Shown here in pieces: positions 9,818 through 19,706 of a stretch of DNA of 64,000 nucleotides (within the stretch, counting starts at the first letter, position 1; every line of letters starts with the position of its first letter). Under the pieces are notes generated by a model that searched no databases, had not been told where the DNA came from, and saw only the letters and a program-made list of their open reading frames with translations. The DNA comes from Acidovorax sp. Leaf191. Its GTDB lineage: Bacteria > Pseudomonadota > Gammaproteobacteria > Burkholderiales > Burkholderiaceae_C. Both the position numbers and the translations under genes were made by a program. Where the stretch lies: positions 1-64,000 of the forward strand of contig NZ_LMPT01000006.1 of assembly GCF_001424425.1 (NCBI RefSeq), given 5' to 3'.

Positions 9818-10702
9818 TCACTGCGAGGCGCGCCGCGCCCCCATGACCTCATTGAACACCAGCGCGCCGATCACCAGCGCACCGCCGCCCAGCACCGCGG
9901 CGCCGGGCTCTTCGCCCGCACCCAGCCAGGCGAGCAAGATACCGAAGATCACCTCCAGCAAACTGAGCAGCGCAATCTCCGGCGCCTTCAGCACCTGCCC
10001 GCAGCGCACGGCCAGCACGCACGGTATGGCCAGTTGCACCACCCCGAGCAATGCCAGCAGCCACAGGTCGTGTGCCGAGGCCTGAAACGGCAGCGCCAGC
10101 GGCAGCGTGGCCACCACCGACAACACCGCGCCCACCAGCACCGCAGGCACCAGGTCCACCGCGTGGCCGTGGCGCTGCGAGTGCTGCACCACCGTCCAGT
10201 TCACCGCCCCGGCCACCGGCACGCACAAGGCCACCAGCGTTCCCACCACTGGCAGGCCCGCCATCTGCGAGCCGTACATCCATCCGATGCCCAGCGCCGC
10301 CACGCCAATGGCAAGCCAGGTGCGGGGCGCGATGTGGTGGCCGATGAAGATGCGCGCAAACAGCGCCGTGAGCAGCGGGGCCGCCGCCATCGTCACCAGC
10401 ACGTTGGCCACGGGCATGAGCAGGATGGCCACCATGAACGCGGTGAACATCACGCTCCAGCACAGGCCGGATATCCACAGCGCCCGGCCGCTGCGGTGCA
10501 GGGACGCGAACACCGTGCGCCCCTGCATCAGCGGCAGTATCACCAGCAGGGCCGCCAGCGTGAACAGGCTGCGCCAGAAGGTCACCTCGAAGCTGCGCGC
10601 CGCCTCCAGATGGCGCGTGACCACGCCCGCGATCGACCACATCAGGGTGACCGCCACCATCAGGGCCACGGCGCGGGAGTGCGTGAGCTGGGGCAAAGAC
10701 AT
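9818..10702 (-). CDS. DMT-family (EamA) membrane transporter
   Basis: 294 residues with about ten hydrophobic helices in two EamA repeats (LMVAVTLMWSIAGVVTRHLE at the start of the first, VALCVPVAGAVNWTVV at the second). The family exports small metabolites such as amino acids or pigments; the substrate cannot be inferred. The second repeat ends in a run that includes GEEPGAAVLGGGALVIGALVFNEVMGARRAS, the usual terminal helix. It is separated from typA by 183 bases that include the typA-operon terminator and reads in the same direction from its own start at 10702. Confidence 0.88.
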   Translation of the reverse strand: MSLPQLTHSRAVALMVAVTLMWSIAGVVTRHLEAARSFEVTFWRSLFTLAALLVILPLMQGRTVFASLHRSGRALWISGLCWSVMFTAFMVAILLMPVANVLVTMAAAPLLTALFARIFIGHHIAPRTWLAIGVAALGIGWMYGSQMAGLPVVGTLVALCVPVAGAVNWTVVQHSQRHGHAVDLVPAVLVGAVLSVVATLPLALPFQASAHDLWLLALLGVVQLAIPCVLAVRCGQVLKAPEIALLSLLEVIFGILLAWLGAGEEPGAAVLGGGALVIGALVFNEVMGARRASQ

Positions 10703-10769
10703 GGAGCGCGTTCAGTCCGGGTGGTGGTAGTGGTGATGGTGATGGAAAGCAGGCAGCACGACCGACATG

Positions 10770-10800
10770 AAAAAAGGGCCACAGCATGGCGGTGGCCCTT
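10770..10800 (-). terminator. Intrinsic terminator after the rimP-typA operon
   Basis: On the minus strand AAGGGCCAC (10800-10792) pairs with GTGGCCCTT (10782-10774) around a nine-base loop, and the stem runs into six T residues. It lies about 85 bases past the typA stop codon and before the DMT transporter start region, so it should end the long translation-factor operon. Confidence 0.85.
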
Positions 10801-10885
10801 CGGGCGACACACAGAAAACTTCGGGGTGAACCTCAGTTCCTGCGTGCGCTCACTCTGCAGAACGCAGCGTCTTCACGCTGGCAAC

Positions 10886-12709
10886 TCAGGAGCGGCCTGC
10901 GCGCTTGCGCTCGTTTTCGGTCAGGAAGCGCTTGCGGATGCGGATCGACTTGGGCGTGATCTCGACCAGCTCGTCGTCCTCGATGAATTCCACCGCGTAT
11001 TCCAGCGTGGCGTCGATGGGCGGCGTGATCTTGATCGCGTCTTCCTTGCCGGACACGCGGAAGTTCGTCAGCTGCTTGGTGCGCGTGGCGTTCACGATCA
11101 GGTCGTTGTCGCGGCTGTGGATGCCGACGATCATGCCTTCGTACACGGGGTCGTTCGCCTTCACGAACATGCGGCCGCGGTCGTCCAGCTTGCCCAGGGC
11201 GTAGGTGAAGATTTCACCGTCGTCCATGGAGATCAGCACGCCGTTCTTGCGGCCGCCGATGTCGCCCTTGTGCGGCTCGTAGCTGTCGAAAATGTTGCTG
11301 ATCAGGCCCGAGCCACGCGTCAGGTTCAGGAATTCGTTGGTGAAGCCGATCAGGCCCCGCGCAGGAATGCGGTACTCCAGGCGCACGCGGCCGCGGCCGT
11401 CCGGCTCCATGTTCACCAGCTCGCCCTTGCGCTCGCCCAGGGCCTGCATCACGCCGCCCTGGTGGCCTTCTTCGATGTCGGCCGTCACCAGCTCGATGGG
11501 CTCGTGCTTGACGCCGTTCACGTCCTTGAACACCACGCGGGGCTTGGACACGGCCAGCTCGTAGCCTTCGCGGCGCATGTTTTCCAGGAGGATGGTCAGG
11601 TGCAGTTCACCGCGGCCCATCACTTCGAAGATGCCTTCTTCGTCGGTTTCCTTCACACGCAGGGCCACGTTGTGCTGGAGTTCCTTTTGCAGGCGGTCCC
11701 AGATCTGGCGGCTGGTCACGAACTTGCCTTCGCGGCCTGCCAGCGGCGAGGTGTTCACGCAGAAGTTCATGGTCAGCGTGGGCTCGTCCACCTTCAGCAT
11801 GGGCAGCGGTGCGGGGTTGGCGGGGTCGGTCACGGTCACGCCGATACCGATATCCTCGATGCCGTTGATCAGCACGATGTCGCCCGGGCCGGCCAGCGGC
11901 GTCTGCATGCGATCGAGGCCCTGGAAGGTCAGCACCTGGTTGACACGGCCCTTCACGGCCTTGCCATCGGGGCCTTCCATGACGACCACGTCCATCATGG
12001 GCTTCAAGGTGCCCTGGCTGATGCGGCCCACGCCGATGCGGCCCACGAAGGTGGAGAAGTCCAGCGCCGAGATCTGCAGCTGCAGCGGAGCTGCCGGGTC
12101 ACCCGAGTTCGGGGGAACGTGCTTGAGGATGGTGTTGAACAGGGCCGACATGTCGGGGCCCCACTGCTCGCCCGGTGCGCCTTCTTCCAGCGACGACCAG
12201 CCGTTGATGCCCGAGGCATACACCACGGGGAAGTCCAGTTGTTCGTCGGTGGCGCCGAGCTTGTCGAACAGGTCGAACGCGGCGTTCACGACCTTGTCGG
12301 GGTTGGCACCGGGCTTGTCCACCTTGTTCACCACCAGGATGGGGCGCAGGCCCAGGGCCAGGGCCTTCTTGGTCACGAAACGCGTCTGGGGCATGGGGCC
12401 CTCTTGCGCGTCGATCAGCAGCACCACGCTGTCCACCATGGACAGGGCACGTTCCACTTCGCCGCCGAAGTCCGCGTGACCGGGGGTGTCCACGATGTTG
12501 ATGTGGGTGCCTTCCCAGCTCACGGCGCAGTTCTTGGCCAGGATGGTGATGCCACGTTCTTTTTCGATGGCGTTGTTGTCCATCACGGTGTCGACCACTT
12601 TTTCGTGGTCGGCGAAGGTGCCGGACTGGCGCAGCAGTTGGTCGACCATGGTGGTTTTGCCATGGTCAACGTGGGCGATGATGGCGATGTTGCGGATCTG
12701 TTTCGTCAT
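10886..12709 (-). CDS. typA: Translational GTPase TypA/BipA
   Basis: 607 residues, full length. The P-loop AHVDHGKT (residues 12-19), [16 protein letters not shown] switch II and the [10 protein letters not shown] guanine-specificity motif are intact. The EF-G-like domains III and V and the TypA-specific C-terminal domain ([20 protein letters not shown] end) follow. TypA assists 50S assembly at low temperature and under stress. Its start overlaps the truB stop by four bases (ATGA), so it is the last gene of the rimP operon and translationally coupled. Confidence 0.97.
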   Translation of the reverse strand: MTKQIRNIAIIAHVDHGKTTMVDQLLRQSGTFADHEKVVDTVMDNNAIEKERGITILAKNCAVSWEGTHINIVDTPGHADFGGEVERALSMVDSVVLLIDAQEGPMPQTRFVTKKALALGLRPILVVNKVDKPGANPDKVVNAAFDLFDKLGATDEQLDFPVVYASGINGWSSLEEGAPGEQWGPDMSALFNTILKHVPPNSGDPAAPLQLQISALDFSTFVGRIGVGRISQGTLKPMMDVVVMEGPDGKAVKGRVNQVLTFQGLDRMQTPLAGPGDIVLINGIEDIGIGVTVTDPANPAPLPMLKVDEPTLTMNFCVNTSPLAGREGKFVTSRQIWDRLQKELQHNVALRVKETDEEGIFEVMGRGELHLTILLENMRREGYELAVSKPRVVFKDVNGVKHEPIELVTADIEEGHQGGVMQALGERKGELVNMEPDGRGRVRLEYRIPARGLIGFTNEFLNLTRGSGLISNIFDSYEPHKGDIGGRKNGVLISMDDGEIFTYALGKLDDRGRMFVKANDPVYEGMIVGIHSRDNDLIVNATRTKQLTNFRVSGKEDAIKITPPIDATLEYAVEFIEDDELVEITPKSIRIRKRFLTENERKRAGRS

Positions 12710-13785
12710 AGTTTTTCCAATGTGCCGCTGGCTTGCAGGTGCGGCGTGCCTTCCAAAATTTGTTGAATTTCCAGCGGACTCAGGAGCCTGTCGGGCACCA
12801 GCTCCCCGCCAACGATGTGGCCCACCCCCAGCAGCGCAGGGGGCACGTCGCCAAACACCGCCACGGCACCTGCATCAGGCCAGGTACCTCGGCGGCGTAC
12901 GCCCGACAGGAAGCGAGCGGCATTCTCGCTGTCCAGCGTGACACGCACATGTTGTGCCAAAAGTGATTCCGGCGGCTCGAGCTGCGCAAGCCGCGCGCCC
13001 TCCTCCATGGCCTCGAGCTCTGCCAGCGTGACGCAGCGCTCCACACCGATACCACCGGTATCGATGCGCCGAAGAAAGGTCAGGTGGGCGCCCACGCCCA
13101 GCGCGGCGCCCACGTCTTCGCCCAGCGTGCGGATGTACGTGCCCTTGCTGCAGCGCACCACCATCCGCATGGCGATGGCGTCCGGGTGGTCGGCCAGCAG
13201 GGTGAGCGACAGCGCGTGGATCACCACGTCGCGTGCGGGCCGCTCCACCTCGATGCCGGCGCGGGCATATTCGTACAGCGCCTTGCCGTCCTTCTTGAGG
13301 GCGCTGTGCATGGGCGGCACCTGCTTGATGGGGCCGGTGAACTGCTGCTGCACGGCGGCCAGGCGCTCGGGCGTGAGGTCTGCCAGCACCACGGGGCGGC
13401 GCTCCACCACATCGCCTTCGGCGTCGCCGGTGGTGGTGGTGGTGCCCAGCAGCGCTACGGCTTCGTAGGTCTTGGGGGCGTCGAGCTGCAGCTGGCTGAA
13501 CTTGGTGGCAGCGCCGAAGCACAGCGGCAACACGCCGGTGGCCAGCGGGTCGAGCGTGCCGGTGTGGCCCGCTTTTTCGGCGCGCAGCAGCCACTTCGCC
13601 TTTTGCAAGGCGTCGTTGCTCGACAGGCCGAGCGGTTTATCCAGCAGCAACACCCCATGCACAGGGCGCCGCTGCACCCTGGTGCGAGGCGCGTGCGCAG
13701 CAACGCCCCCACGCTCTTTCACTGCGTGCAAATCGCTGCCCCCCAAGGGGGCTTTCGCACCTTGGGGCGGCCCGGCGGTACTCAT
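12706..13785 (-). CDS. truB: tRNA pseudouridine-55 synthase TruB
   Basis: 359 residues. It converts U55 of tRNA to pseudouridine. [24 protein letters not shown] and [17 protein letters not shown], with the catalytic Asp in the GTLDP loop, are canonical, as is the [13 protein letters not shown] block. The first 32 or so residues before [15 protein letters not shown] are unusual ([12 protein letters not shown], then [10 protein letters not shown]) and are encoded by a copy of a dispersed GC-rich repeat, so the true start may lie downstream or the repeat has supplied a new N-terminus. The gene starts two bases after rbfA and overlaps typA. Confidence 0.95.
   Translation of the reverse strand: MSTAGPPQGAKAPLGGSDLHAVKERGGVAAHAPRTRVQRRPVHGVLLLDKPLGLSSNDALQKAKWLLRAEKAGHTGTLDPLATGVLPLCFGAATKFSQLQLDAPKTYEAVALLGTTTTTGDAEGDVVERRPVVLADLTPERLAAVQQQFTGPIKQVPPMHSALKKDGKALYEYARAGIEVERPARDVVIHALSLTLLADHPDAIAMRMVVRCSKGTYIRTLGEDVGAALGVGAHLTFLRRIDTGGIGVERCVTLAELEAMEEGARLAQLEPPESLLAQHVRVTLDSENAARFLSGVRRRGTWPDAGAVAVFGDVPPALLGVGHIVGGELVPDRLLSPLEIQQILEGTPHLQASGTLEKL
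13690..13783. repeat. Repeat-derived segment forming the truB 5' end
   Basis: CCCCCAAGGGGGCTTTCGCACC and the neighbouring GGGGCGGCCCGGCGGTACTC have the composition and block order of Comamonadaceae intergenic repeats and contain the inverted pair CCCCAAGG/CCTTGGGG. Here the segment is within the annotated truB frame, directly at the rbfA-truB junction. Confidence 0.45.
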
Positions 13786-13787
13786 GC

Positions 13788-14159
13788 CTACTCCTCTTTA
13801 GCGCGCGAAGACACAGCCTTGGCGATCAAGGCGTTCATGTCGGCCGCACGCTCGGAGGTGCGGTCGAACACGAAGTGCAGCGTAGGCACGGTGTGGATGT
13901 GCAGGCGCTTGAACAGGCCGTTGCGCAGGAAGCCCGCCGCCTGGTTGAGCGCGACCTGCGTCTCCACGGGGTCGCCCGTCAGCAGGCTGAAGAACACCTT
14001 GGCGTGCGCATAGTCGGGAGTCACCTCCACGCCCTGCAGCGTCACCATGCCCACGCGCGGGTCCTTCAACTCGCGCGCGATCAGCTCCGTCAGATCGCGC
14101 TGGATCTGATCGGCGACCTTGAAGGCGCGGTTGGGGGTGGCAGATTTCTTCGCTGGCAT
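13788..14159 (-). CDS. rbfA: Ribosome-binding factor A
   Basis: 123 residues from the ATG at 14159 ([20 protein letters not shown]); the open frame continues upstream but only this start gives the family N-terminus. The KH-like fold is seen in [38 protein letters not shown] and [19 protein letters not shown]. RbfA matures the 5' end of 16S rRNA in the 30S subunit. It lies 190 bases after infB, the gap being filled by a repeat, and two bases before truB. Confidence 0.95.
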   Translation of the reverse strand: MPAKKSATPNRAFKVADQIQRDLTELIARELKDPRVGMVTLQGVEVTPDYAHAKVFFSLLTGDPVETQVALNQAAGFLRNGLFKRLHIHTVPTLHFVFDRTSERAADMNALIAKAVSSRAKEE

Positions 14160-14179
14160 GTCAGTATTCCTTCGCCGTT

Positions 14180-14345
14180 TGCTGTTCCGGCATCGCGTGG
14201 TTCTCACGCGGCGCAGGCCAGCGCCCCCGCACAAGGGCCGCCCCGACGCATAGGCGGCGCTGCGCTTGCGTGTGCTGGGGGCGTCCCCCTCCCGCCTCGC
14301 GCCGCGAGGCGAGAGAGGGGGAAGGCGCGAAGCGACTCAGGGGGT
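14180..14345. repeat. GC-rich repeat between infB and rbfA
   Basis: Read on the minus strand the segment starts CCCCCTGAGTCGCTTCGCGCC, contains the palindrome CGCCTCGCGGCGCGAGGCG and AGGGGGACGCCCCC, and ends near GCCCTTGTGCGGGGGCGCTGGCC. The block order matches 6341-6430. It interrupts an otherwise tight operon without a gene. Confidence 0.55.
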
Positions 14346-14348
14346 GTC

Positions 14349-17213
14349 TCATAGAGTCCGGGCGATTTCCTTGATGTCGAAGAATTCGAGGTGATCGCCT
14401 TCCTTGATGTCGTTGTAGTTCTTGAGCTTGATACCGCACTCAAAGCCTTCCTTGACATCCTTGACATCGTCCTTGAGGCGCTTGATCGAATCGACTTCGC
14501 CCGTGTAGACCACCACGTTGTCGCGCAGCAGGCGGAAACGTGCGTTGCGATGGACCATGCCCGAGGTGATGTACGAACCGGCAATCGTGCCGATCTTGGT
14601 CGCCACGAACACCGTGCGGATCTCGGCCGTACCGATGATTTCCTCGCGCTGCTCCGGAGCCAGCATGCCCGACATCGCCACCCGCAGCTCGTCCACAGCG
14701 TCGTAAATGATGCTGTAGTAGTGCAGATCGACGCCATTGCCCTCGGCCAGCTTGCGCGCGCCGGCATCTGCCCGCACGTTGAAGCCGATCACGATGGCCT
14801 TGGAGGCGATCGCCAGGTTGATGTCCGACTCGCTGATGGCGCCCACTGCGGCGTACACCAGCTGCACCTTGACTTCGTCGGTCGACAGCTTGAGCAGCGA
14901 CTGCGCCAGCGCTTCCTGCGAACCCTGCACGTCGGCCTTGACGATGATGGGCAGCATCTTGACTTCGCCCGCCGTCATGTCGGCGAACATGTTTTCGAGC
15001 TTCGCAGCCTGCTGCTTGGCCAGCTTGGTGTTGCGGAACTTGCCGGCACGGTAGGTGGCGATTTCGCGGGCACGGCGTTCGTCCGTGAGCACCATGAATT
15101 CGTCGCCCGCCTGCGGCACTTCCGTCAGACCCTGGATTTCCACCGGGATCGACGGGCCTGCCGTCTTGGCCACGCGGCCGTTTTCGTCCAGCATGGCACG
15201 CACGCGGCCATAGGTCTGGCCTGCCAGCACGATGTCGCCGACCTTGAGGGTACCGGACTGCACCAGCACGGTCGCCACAGGGCCACGGCCCTTGTCGAGC
15301 TGCGCTTCGATCACGAGGCCCTTGGCCAGCGAGTCGACCGGTGCCTTCAGTTCCAGCACTTCGGCCTGCAGCAGCACTTGCTCGAGCAGGGTGTCGATGC
15401 CCATGCCGGTCTTGGAGGACACGGGCACGAACGGCGAATCGCCACCGTATTCTTCCGGCACCACCTCTTCGACCACCAGCTCCTGCTTGACGCGGTCGGG
15501 GTTGGCATCGGGCTTGTCGGCCTTGGTGATGGCCACCACGATGGGAACACCAGCCGCCTTGGCGTGCTTGATGGCTTCCTTGGTCTGGGGCATGACGCCG
15601 TCGTCGGCGGCCACCACCAGGATCACGATGTCGGTGGCCTGGGCACCGCGGGCACGCATGGCCGTGAAGGCCTCGTGACCGGGGGTATCGAGGAACGACA
15701 CCATGCCGCGTGGGGTTTCCACGTGGTAGGCACCGATGTGCTGCGTGATGCCGCCGGCTTCGCCCGCGGCCACCTTGGCACGGCGGATGTAGTCGAGCAG
15801 CGAGGTCTTGCCATGGTCCACGTGGCCCATGACGGTGACCACAGGGGCGCGCGGCAACAGCTCGACGTCCTTCTGGCTCGAATCGTCGTCGGTGAAGGCT
15901 TCCGGATCGTCCAGCGCAGCCACCACCGCCTTGTGGCCCATTTCTTCCACCATGATCATGGCGGTGTCCTGGTCCAGCGGCTGGTTGATGGTGACCATCT
16001 GGCCCATCTTCATCAGGGCCTTGATGACTTCGTTGGCCTTGATCGACATCTTGTGTGCCAGCTCCGCCACCGTGATGGTTTCGGGAACGTGCACTTCGAT
16101 GATGCGTGCCTCGACCGGGGCGGACTGCTGGTGGTCGTCACGGTGGTCGCGGTTGTCGCCACGGCGGCCGCGCGGGCCTCCGCGCCAGTTGTTGCGGCCG
16201 ACACCGCCGCTGCTGTCGCCGCGGGTCTTGATTTCCTTCTTCTTGGCAGCGTCGCCCGCCCAGCTGGAGGACAGCTTGGCCGACTTGACTTCCTTGCCTG
16301 CACCGGGCGCACCAGCGCCTGCTGCGGCAGGGGCGCCCGCACGGGCCACACCCGTGCCGACGGCCGGCTTGTGCAGCGTGCCCTTCTTCGCATCGCCCAC
16401 GGCAGCGGGCTTGGCCACTGGCTTGGGTTCTTCGGGCTTCTTGGCGACCATGACCGCCTTCTTGGGCGTGGCCATCATGGAGCGGATGGCGGCAGCTTCG
16501 GCCTCGGCCTTGCGGCGGCGGGCGTCCAGGTCGGCAGCGCGCGCGGTTTCCTCGTCGGCGCGGGCCTTGGATTCTGCGGCGGCCTTTTCACGGGCTTCGG
16601 TCTGGGCGGCATTGCGCGCAGCAGCTTCGGCCGCCTGTTCGCGGGTGGCTTCCTGCTTGACGGCAGAGGCCTGCGCCTTCTTCTCGGCTTCCTGGGCTGC
16701 GTAGGCGGCGGCGCGCTCTTCGGCTTCGCGCTCGCGCTTTTCGCGGGCTTCGCGCTCGGCACGCTTTTCGGCCAGCTCGGTCTCCTGGCGGCGGATCAGC
16801 TCGGCCTGGCTGCGGGCTTCTTCCTCGCGGCGGGCCAGTTCGATGTCCTCGCTGGAGGCAGCGGCTTCCTCGACGGCGGGCGCTGCGGACTCGGCCGCGG
16901 CCCCGACATCTTCGTCGCGCTGGATGAAGGTGCGCTTCTTGCGCACTTCCACCTGGATGGTGCGCGCCTTGCCGGTGGCATCGGCCTGCTTGATCTCGCT
17001 GGTGGACTTCTTCACCAGCGTGATCTTCTTGCGGTCGGCCGAAGCCGTGCCGTGGCTGGCCTGCAGGTAGGCCAGCAGCTTTTGCTTGTCCGACTCGGTC
17101 AGTGCATCCGACGGGGCAGCCTTGCCCACGCCAGCAGCCTTGAGCTGGTCGAGCAGGGTTTCAGGCGATTTCTTGAGCTCGTTAGCGAACTCGGCGACAG
17201 TATTACTGGACAT
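14349..17213 (-). CDS. infB: Translation initiation factor IF-2
   Basis: 954 residues, a long beta-proteobacterial form. The N-terminal IF2_N domain ([21 protein letters not shown]) is followed by a very charged Glu/Arg/Ala-rich linker at about residues 110-260 and a basic Gly/Arg segment near 335-360. The G domain begins near residue 460 with [14 protein letters not shown], then [15 protein letters not shown] and NKADKP-type ITKADKP, and ends with the C-terminal tRNA-binding domain. AGGGAGG precedes the ATG at 17213. It places initiator tRNA on the 30S subunit. It lies 24 bases after nusA. Confidence 0.98.
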   Translation of the reverse strand: MSSNTVAEFANELKKSPETLLDQLKAAGVGKAAPSDALTESDKQKLLAYLQASHGTASADRKKITLVKKSTSEIKQADATGKARTIQVEVRKKRTFIQRDEDVGAAAESAAPAVEEAAASSEDIELARREEEARSQAELIRRQETELAEKRAEREAREKREREAEERAAAYAAQEAEKKAQASAVKQEATREQAAEAAARNAAQTEAREKAAAESKARADEETARAADLDARRRKAEAEAAAIRSMMATPKKAVMVAKKPEEPKPVAKPAAVGDAKKGTLHKPAVGTGVARAGAPAAAGAGAPGAGKEVKSAKLSSSWAGDAAKKKEIKTRGDSSGGVGRNNWRGGPRGRRGDNRDHRDDHQQSAPVEARIIEVHVPETITVAELAHKMSIKANEVIKALMKMGQMVTINQPLDQDTAMIMVEEMGHKAVVAALDDPEAFTDDDSSQKDVELLPRAPVVTVMGHVDHGKTSLLDYIRRAKVAAGEAGGITQHIGAYHVETPRGMVSFLDTPGHEAFTAMRARGAQATDIVILVVAADDGVMPQTKEAIKHAKAAGVPIVVAITKADKPDANPDRVKQELVVEEVVPEEYGGDSPFVPVSSKTGMGIDTLLEQVLLQAEVLELKAPVDSLAKGLVIEAQLDKGRGPVATVLVQSGTLKVGDIVLAGQTYGRVRAMLDENGRVAKTAGPSIPVEIQGLTEVPQAGDEFMVLTDERRAREIATYRAGKFRNTKLAKQQAAKLENMFADMTAGEVKMLPIIVKADVQGSQEALAQSLLKLSTDEVKVQLVYAAVGAISESDINLAIASKAIVIGFNVRADAGARKLAEGNGVDLHYYSIIYDAVDELRVAMSGMLAPEQREEIIGTAEIRTVFVATKIGTIAGSYITSGMVHRNARFRLLRDNVVVYTGEVDSIKRLKDDVKDVKEGFECGIKLKNYNDIKEGDHLEFFDIKEIARTL

Positions 17214-17237
17214 ATATGGTTCGTGCCTCCCTGACCT

Positions 17238-18725
17238 TTACTCTTGCTGCCCCGCGAACCAATGTTCGCGCGCCTTCAGGATCAAGGCTTTGGCATCTTC
17301 TTCAGACTGTCCGGTCAGGTCGGTCAGTTCATCTAGGCCCAAATCGGCCAGGTCGTCACGTGTATGCACACCGCCGTCGGCCAGCTTGGCAATCAACTCG
17401 GGGGTGAGGCCTTCAAGGTCGCGCAGGTCCTGGGAGACCTCATCCACGCTTTCCTCGCGGGCGATTTCCATCGTGAGCAGCGCATCCTTGGCACGGGCGC
17501 GCAGCTCGTTGACGGTGTCTTCGTCGAAGCTTTCGATCTCCAGCATTTCCTGCAGCGGCACATAGGCCACTTCTTCGAGGCTGTTGAAGCCTTCGGAGAT
17601 CAGGATGTCGGCGATTTCCTCGTCCACATCCAGCTTTTCCATGAACAGCTTGCGGGCCGTGTCGGTCTCGGTGGCCTGCTTTTGCGCGCTTTCGGCGGCG
17701 TCCATGATGTTGATCTTCCAGCCGGTCAGATCGGACGCCAGGCGCACGTTCTGGCCGCCGCGGCCGATGGCGATGGCGAGGTTTTCCTCGTCCACCACCA
17801 CGTCCATCGCGTGCTTTTCCTCATCGACCACGATGGAGGACACGTTGGCCGGGGCCAGCGCGCCGATCACGAACTGGGCGGGGTCTTCGGACCACAGCAC
17901 GATGTCCACGCGCTCGCCGGCGAGCTCGTTGGTCACCGCGTTCACCCGGGTGCCACGCACGCCGACGCAGGTGCCGATGGGGTCCACGCGCTTGTCGTGG
18001 GACAGCACGGCGATCTTGGCGCGCGAGCCGGAGTCACGGGCGCAGGACTTGATCTCGAGCAGGCCCTGCTCGATCTCGGGCACTTCCTGGCGGAAGAGCT
18101 CGATCATGAACTCAGGGGCCGAGCGCGACAGGATGATGGGTGCGCCACGCAGCGTGAGGTCCACCTCCATGATCATGGCCCGCACGCGGTCGCCGCTGCG
18201 CAGGTTTTCCTTGGGGATCATCTCGCTGCGGCGCAGGCGGCCTTCCACACGGCCGGACTCGACAATGATGTCGCCCTTGTCCATGCGCTTGACGGTGCCG
18301 GTGAAGATGCGTTCGCCGCGCGACATGAAGTCGTTGAGCAGCATTTCGCGCTCTGCGTCGCGGATCTTCTGCAGGATGACCTGCTTGGCCGCCATGGCGC
18401 CGATGCGGCCGATGGGCACGGACTCGACGCCTTCTTCGATGTATTCGCCGACTTCGATGTCCGGGATGCGATCCTTCGCGTCCATCAGCAGCTCTTCGGC
18501 TTCAGGGTTCTGCAGGCCGGCATCGTCGGGCACCACCAGCCAGCGGCGGAAAGTCTCGTAGTTGCCGCTGTCGCGATCGACGGACACGCGAATGTCCACC
18601 TCGCCCTGGTACAGCTTCTTGGTAGCCTGGGCCAGGGCCGACTCCACGGCGCCCAGGACCACGTCCAGCTCCACGTTCTTCTCGCGTGAAATGGCCTCAA
18701 CCAACATCAACAATTCGCGATTCAT
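17238..18725 (-). CDS. nusA: Transcription termination/antitermination factor NusA
   Basis: 495 residues, full length. The N-terminal RNA polymerase-binding domain (about 1-125) is followed by S1 ([22 protein letters not shown] near 140-165) and two KH domains ([21 protein letters not shown] and [21 protein letters not shown]). Two acidic C-terminal repeats close the protein ([21 protein letters not shown] and [20 protein letters not shown]). NusA modulates pausing and termination; in enteric bacteria it feeds back on its own operon leader. It sits between rimP and infB. Confidence 0.98.
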   Translation of the reverse strand: MNRELLMLVEAISREKNVELDVVLGAVESALAQATKKLYQGEVDIRVSVDRDSGNYETFRRWLVVPDDAGLQNPEAEELLMDAKDRIPDIEVGEYIEEGVESVPIGRIGAMAAKQVILQKIRDAEREMLLNDFMSRGERIFTGTVKRMDKGDIIVESGRVEGRLRRSEMIPKENLRSGDRVRAMIMEVDLTLRGAPIILSRSAPEFMIELFRQEVPEIEQGLLEIKSCARDSGSRAKIAVLSHDKRVDPIGTCVGVRGTRVNAVTNELAGERVDIVLWSEDPAQFVIGALAPANVSSIVVDEEKHAMDVVVDEENLAIAIGRGGQNVRLASDLTGWKINIMDAAESAQKQATETDTARKLFMEKLDVDEEIADILISEGFNSLEEVAYVPLQEMLEIESFDEDTVNELRARAKDALLTMEIAREESVDEVSQDLRDLEGLTPELIAKLADGGVHTRDDLADLGLDELTDLTGQSEEDAKALILKAREHWFAGQQE

Positions 18726-18799
18726 GCGACGACTCTCCTATTTCAATCACCTGAGGGCAGTGGCTGCGCACCGCAGCCCCACCCCATTTGTTCAGCGGC

Positions 18800-19393
18800 T
18801 CAGGCGGGCGTTGGCCCAGCCTTGCCTGCACGCCCCTTGAAGTCCACGATGGGCGCCAGGCGGGCATCCTTGATTTCATCCAGGGCAAAACCCAGCGCCT
18901 GCAGCGGCGCGGGCACGCGCTTCTTGCTGACCTTGGCACCGGGCTTCACGGCGGGCTCTTCGCTCCAGACGATCTGCCAGCCCCCTGCCTCGGCCCGCTC
19001 CAGCGTGCCGCGAAATTTCTTGCGGGTGGCGTTGACCTGGCCGCCCGCTGCGGCGCCGATGGGCGCCTTCAAAGTGATGTCGATGACCGAGCCCGCAAAA
19101 CGCACGAAGTCCTGTTCGTGCCGCAGGGGGCGGTCGATGCCGGGTGAGGACACCTCAAGGCGCTTGTACTCGACGCCATCGACCTCCAGCGCAAACTGCA
19201 GCTGGCGGGTGACCTTCTCGCAATCCTCGACCGTGACGAACTGATCGAGCAGGGGCGCGGGCGCATCGGCGGCCGGCTGCACCCAGGGCAAGTCGATGGT
19301 GATGCGCAGCAGACCACCGGCGGAGCGCTCGATCTCCACCAGGTCATACCCCAGGCCCGTCACTATTTGTTCAACGACTTGCTGCAATGCCAC
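18800..19393 (-). CDS. rimP: Ribosome maturation factor RimP
   Basis: 197 residues from a GTG at 19393. VEQIVTGLGYDLVEIERSAGGLLRITIDLP and CEKVTRQLQFALEVD followed by LEVSSPGIDRPL are standard for RimP, needed for 30S assembly. The C-terminal 40 residues are basic and lineage-variable. The start codon has only a weak upstream GGGA. It is the first gene of the operon, behind a 130-base leader with a promoter and an intrinsic terminator. Confidence 0.95.
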   Translation of the reverse strand: MALQQVVEQIVTGLGYDLVEIERSAGGLLRITIDLPWVQPAADAPAPLLDQFVTVEDCEKVTRQLQFALEVDGVEYKRLEVSSPGIDRPLRHEQDFVRFAGSVIDITLKAPIGAAAGGQVNATRKKFRGTLERAEAGGWQIVWSEEPAVKPGAKVSKKRVPAPLQALGFALDEIKDARLAPIVDFKGRAGKAGPTPA

Positions 19394-19481
19394 GTGTTCA
19401 GTTCAATCCCGGAAAAACAAAAAACCCGATAACCCCCGGAGACTCTTCTCCGACAGCTTCGAGCTCCAAAAGCGTTCGACC

Positions 19482-19513
19482 AAAAAAAACGGGCGGTTGG
19501 TACCCGCCCGTTT
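19482..19513 (-). terminator. Intrinsic terminator in the rimP leader
   Basis: On the minus strand AAACGGGCGG (19513-19504 side) pairs perfectly with CCGCCCGTTT (19496-19487 side) around a seven-base loop, giving a ten-base-pair stem that runs into eight T residues. It lies downstream of the predicted rimP promoter and about 90 bases before the rimP start, so it is either an attenuator of the operon or a stop for read-through from the helicase gene. Confidence 0.85.
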
Positions 19514-19528
19514 GGTCGTGAGAGTCGT

Positions 19529-19557
19529 ATTGTAGCGCGCAAAGTGTTGATTTGCAA
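19529..19557 (-). promoter_or_regulatory. Predicted promoter of the rimP-nusA-infB operon
   Basis: TTGCAA (19557-19552) and TACAAT (19534-19529) on the minus strand are spaced by 17 bases, a good sigma-70 match. The predicted transcription start near 19522 lies only about nine bases before the terminator stem. No other obvious promoter is seen between the terminator and rimP. Confidence 0.6.
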
Positions 19558-19706
19558 AGGCGCGCACTCGCAAAACTGTTGTGAACGCACCCCGAATCCG
19601 GCGAAAACCAGCATTCATGCGGCTGCGAGCGGGGTGCACGCCATGGGCGACAAATACCCACAGCCAAAACGGCACGTGGCGCGCGCCCCACACGCGCCAG
19701 CCGCTA

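Noticed and set aside
8519-12766. A 1415-codon plus-strand open frame opposite the crotonase-family, exporter and typA genes
   Set aside because: It is antisense to three well-recognised proteins, is rich in His, Ala, Arg and Gln without any domain, and is the usual by-product of high-GC codon bias.
14391-17234. A 947-codon plus-strand open frame opposite infB
   Set aside because: Mirror frame of IF-2. Its long Gly/Leu/Phe-rich part is the complement of the charged IF-2 linker, not a membrane protein.
19560-19706. A tRNA or small RNA gene before rimP, as found in enteric bacteria
   Set aside because: No cloverleaf, T-arm consensus or CCA end could be drawn in either strand. The CCGCTATC/GATAGCGG stem overlaps the helicase stop codon and has no T-run.
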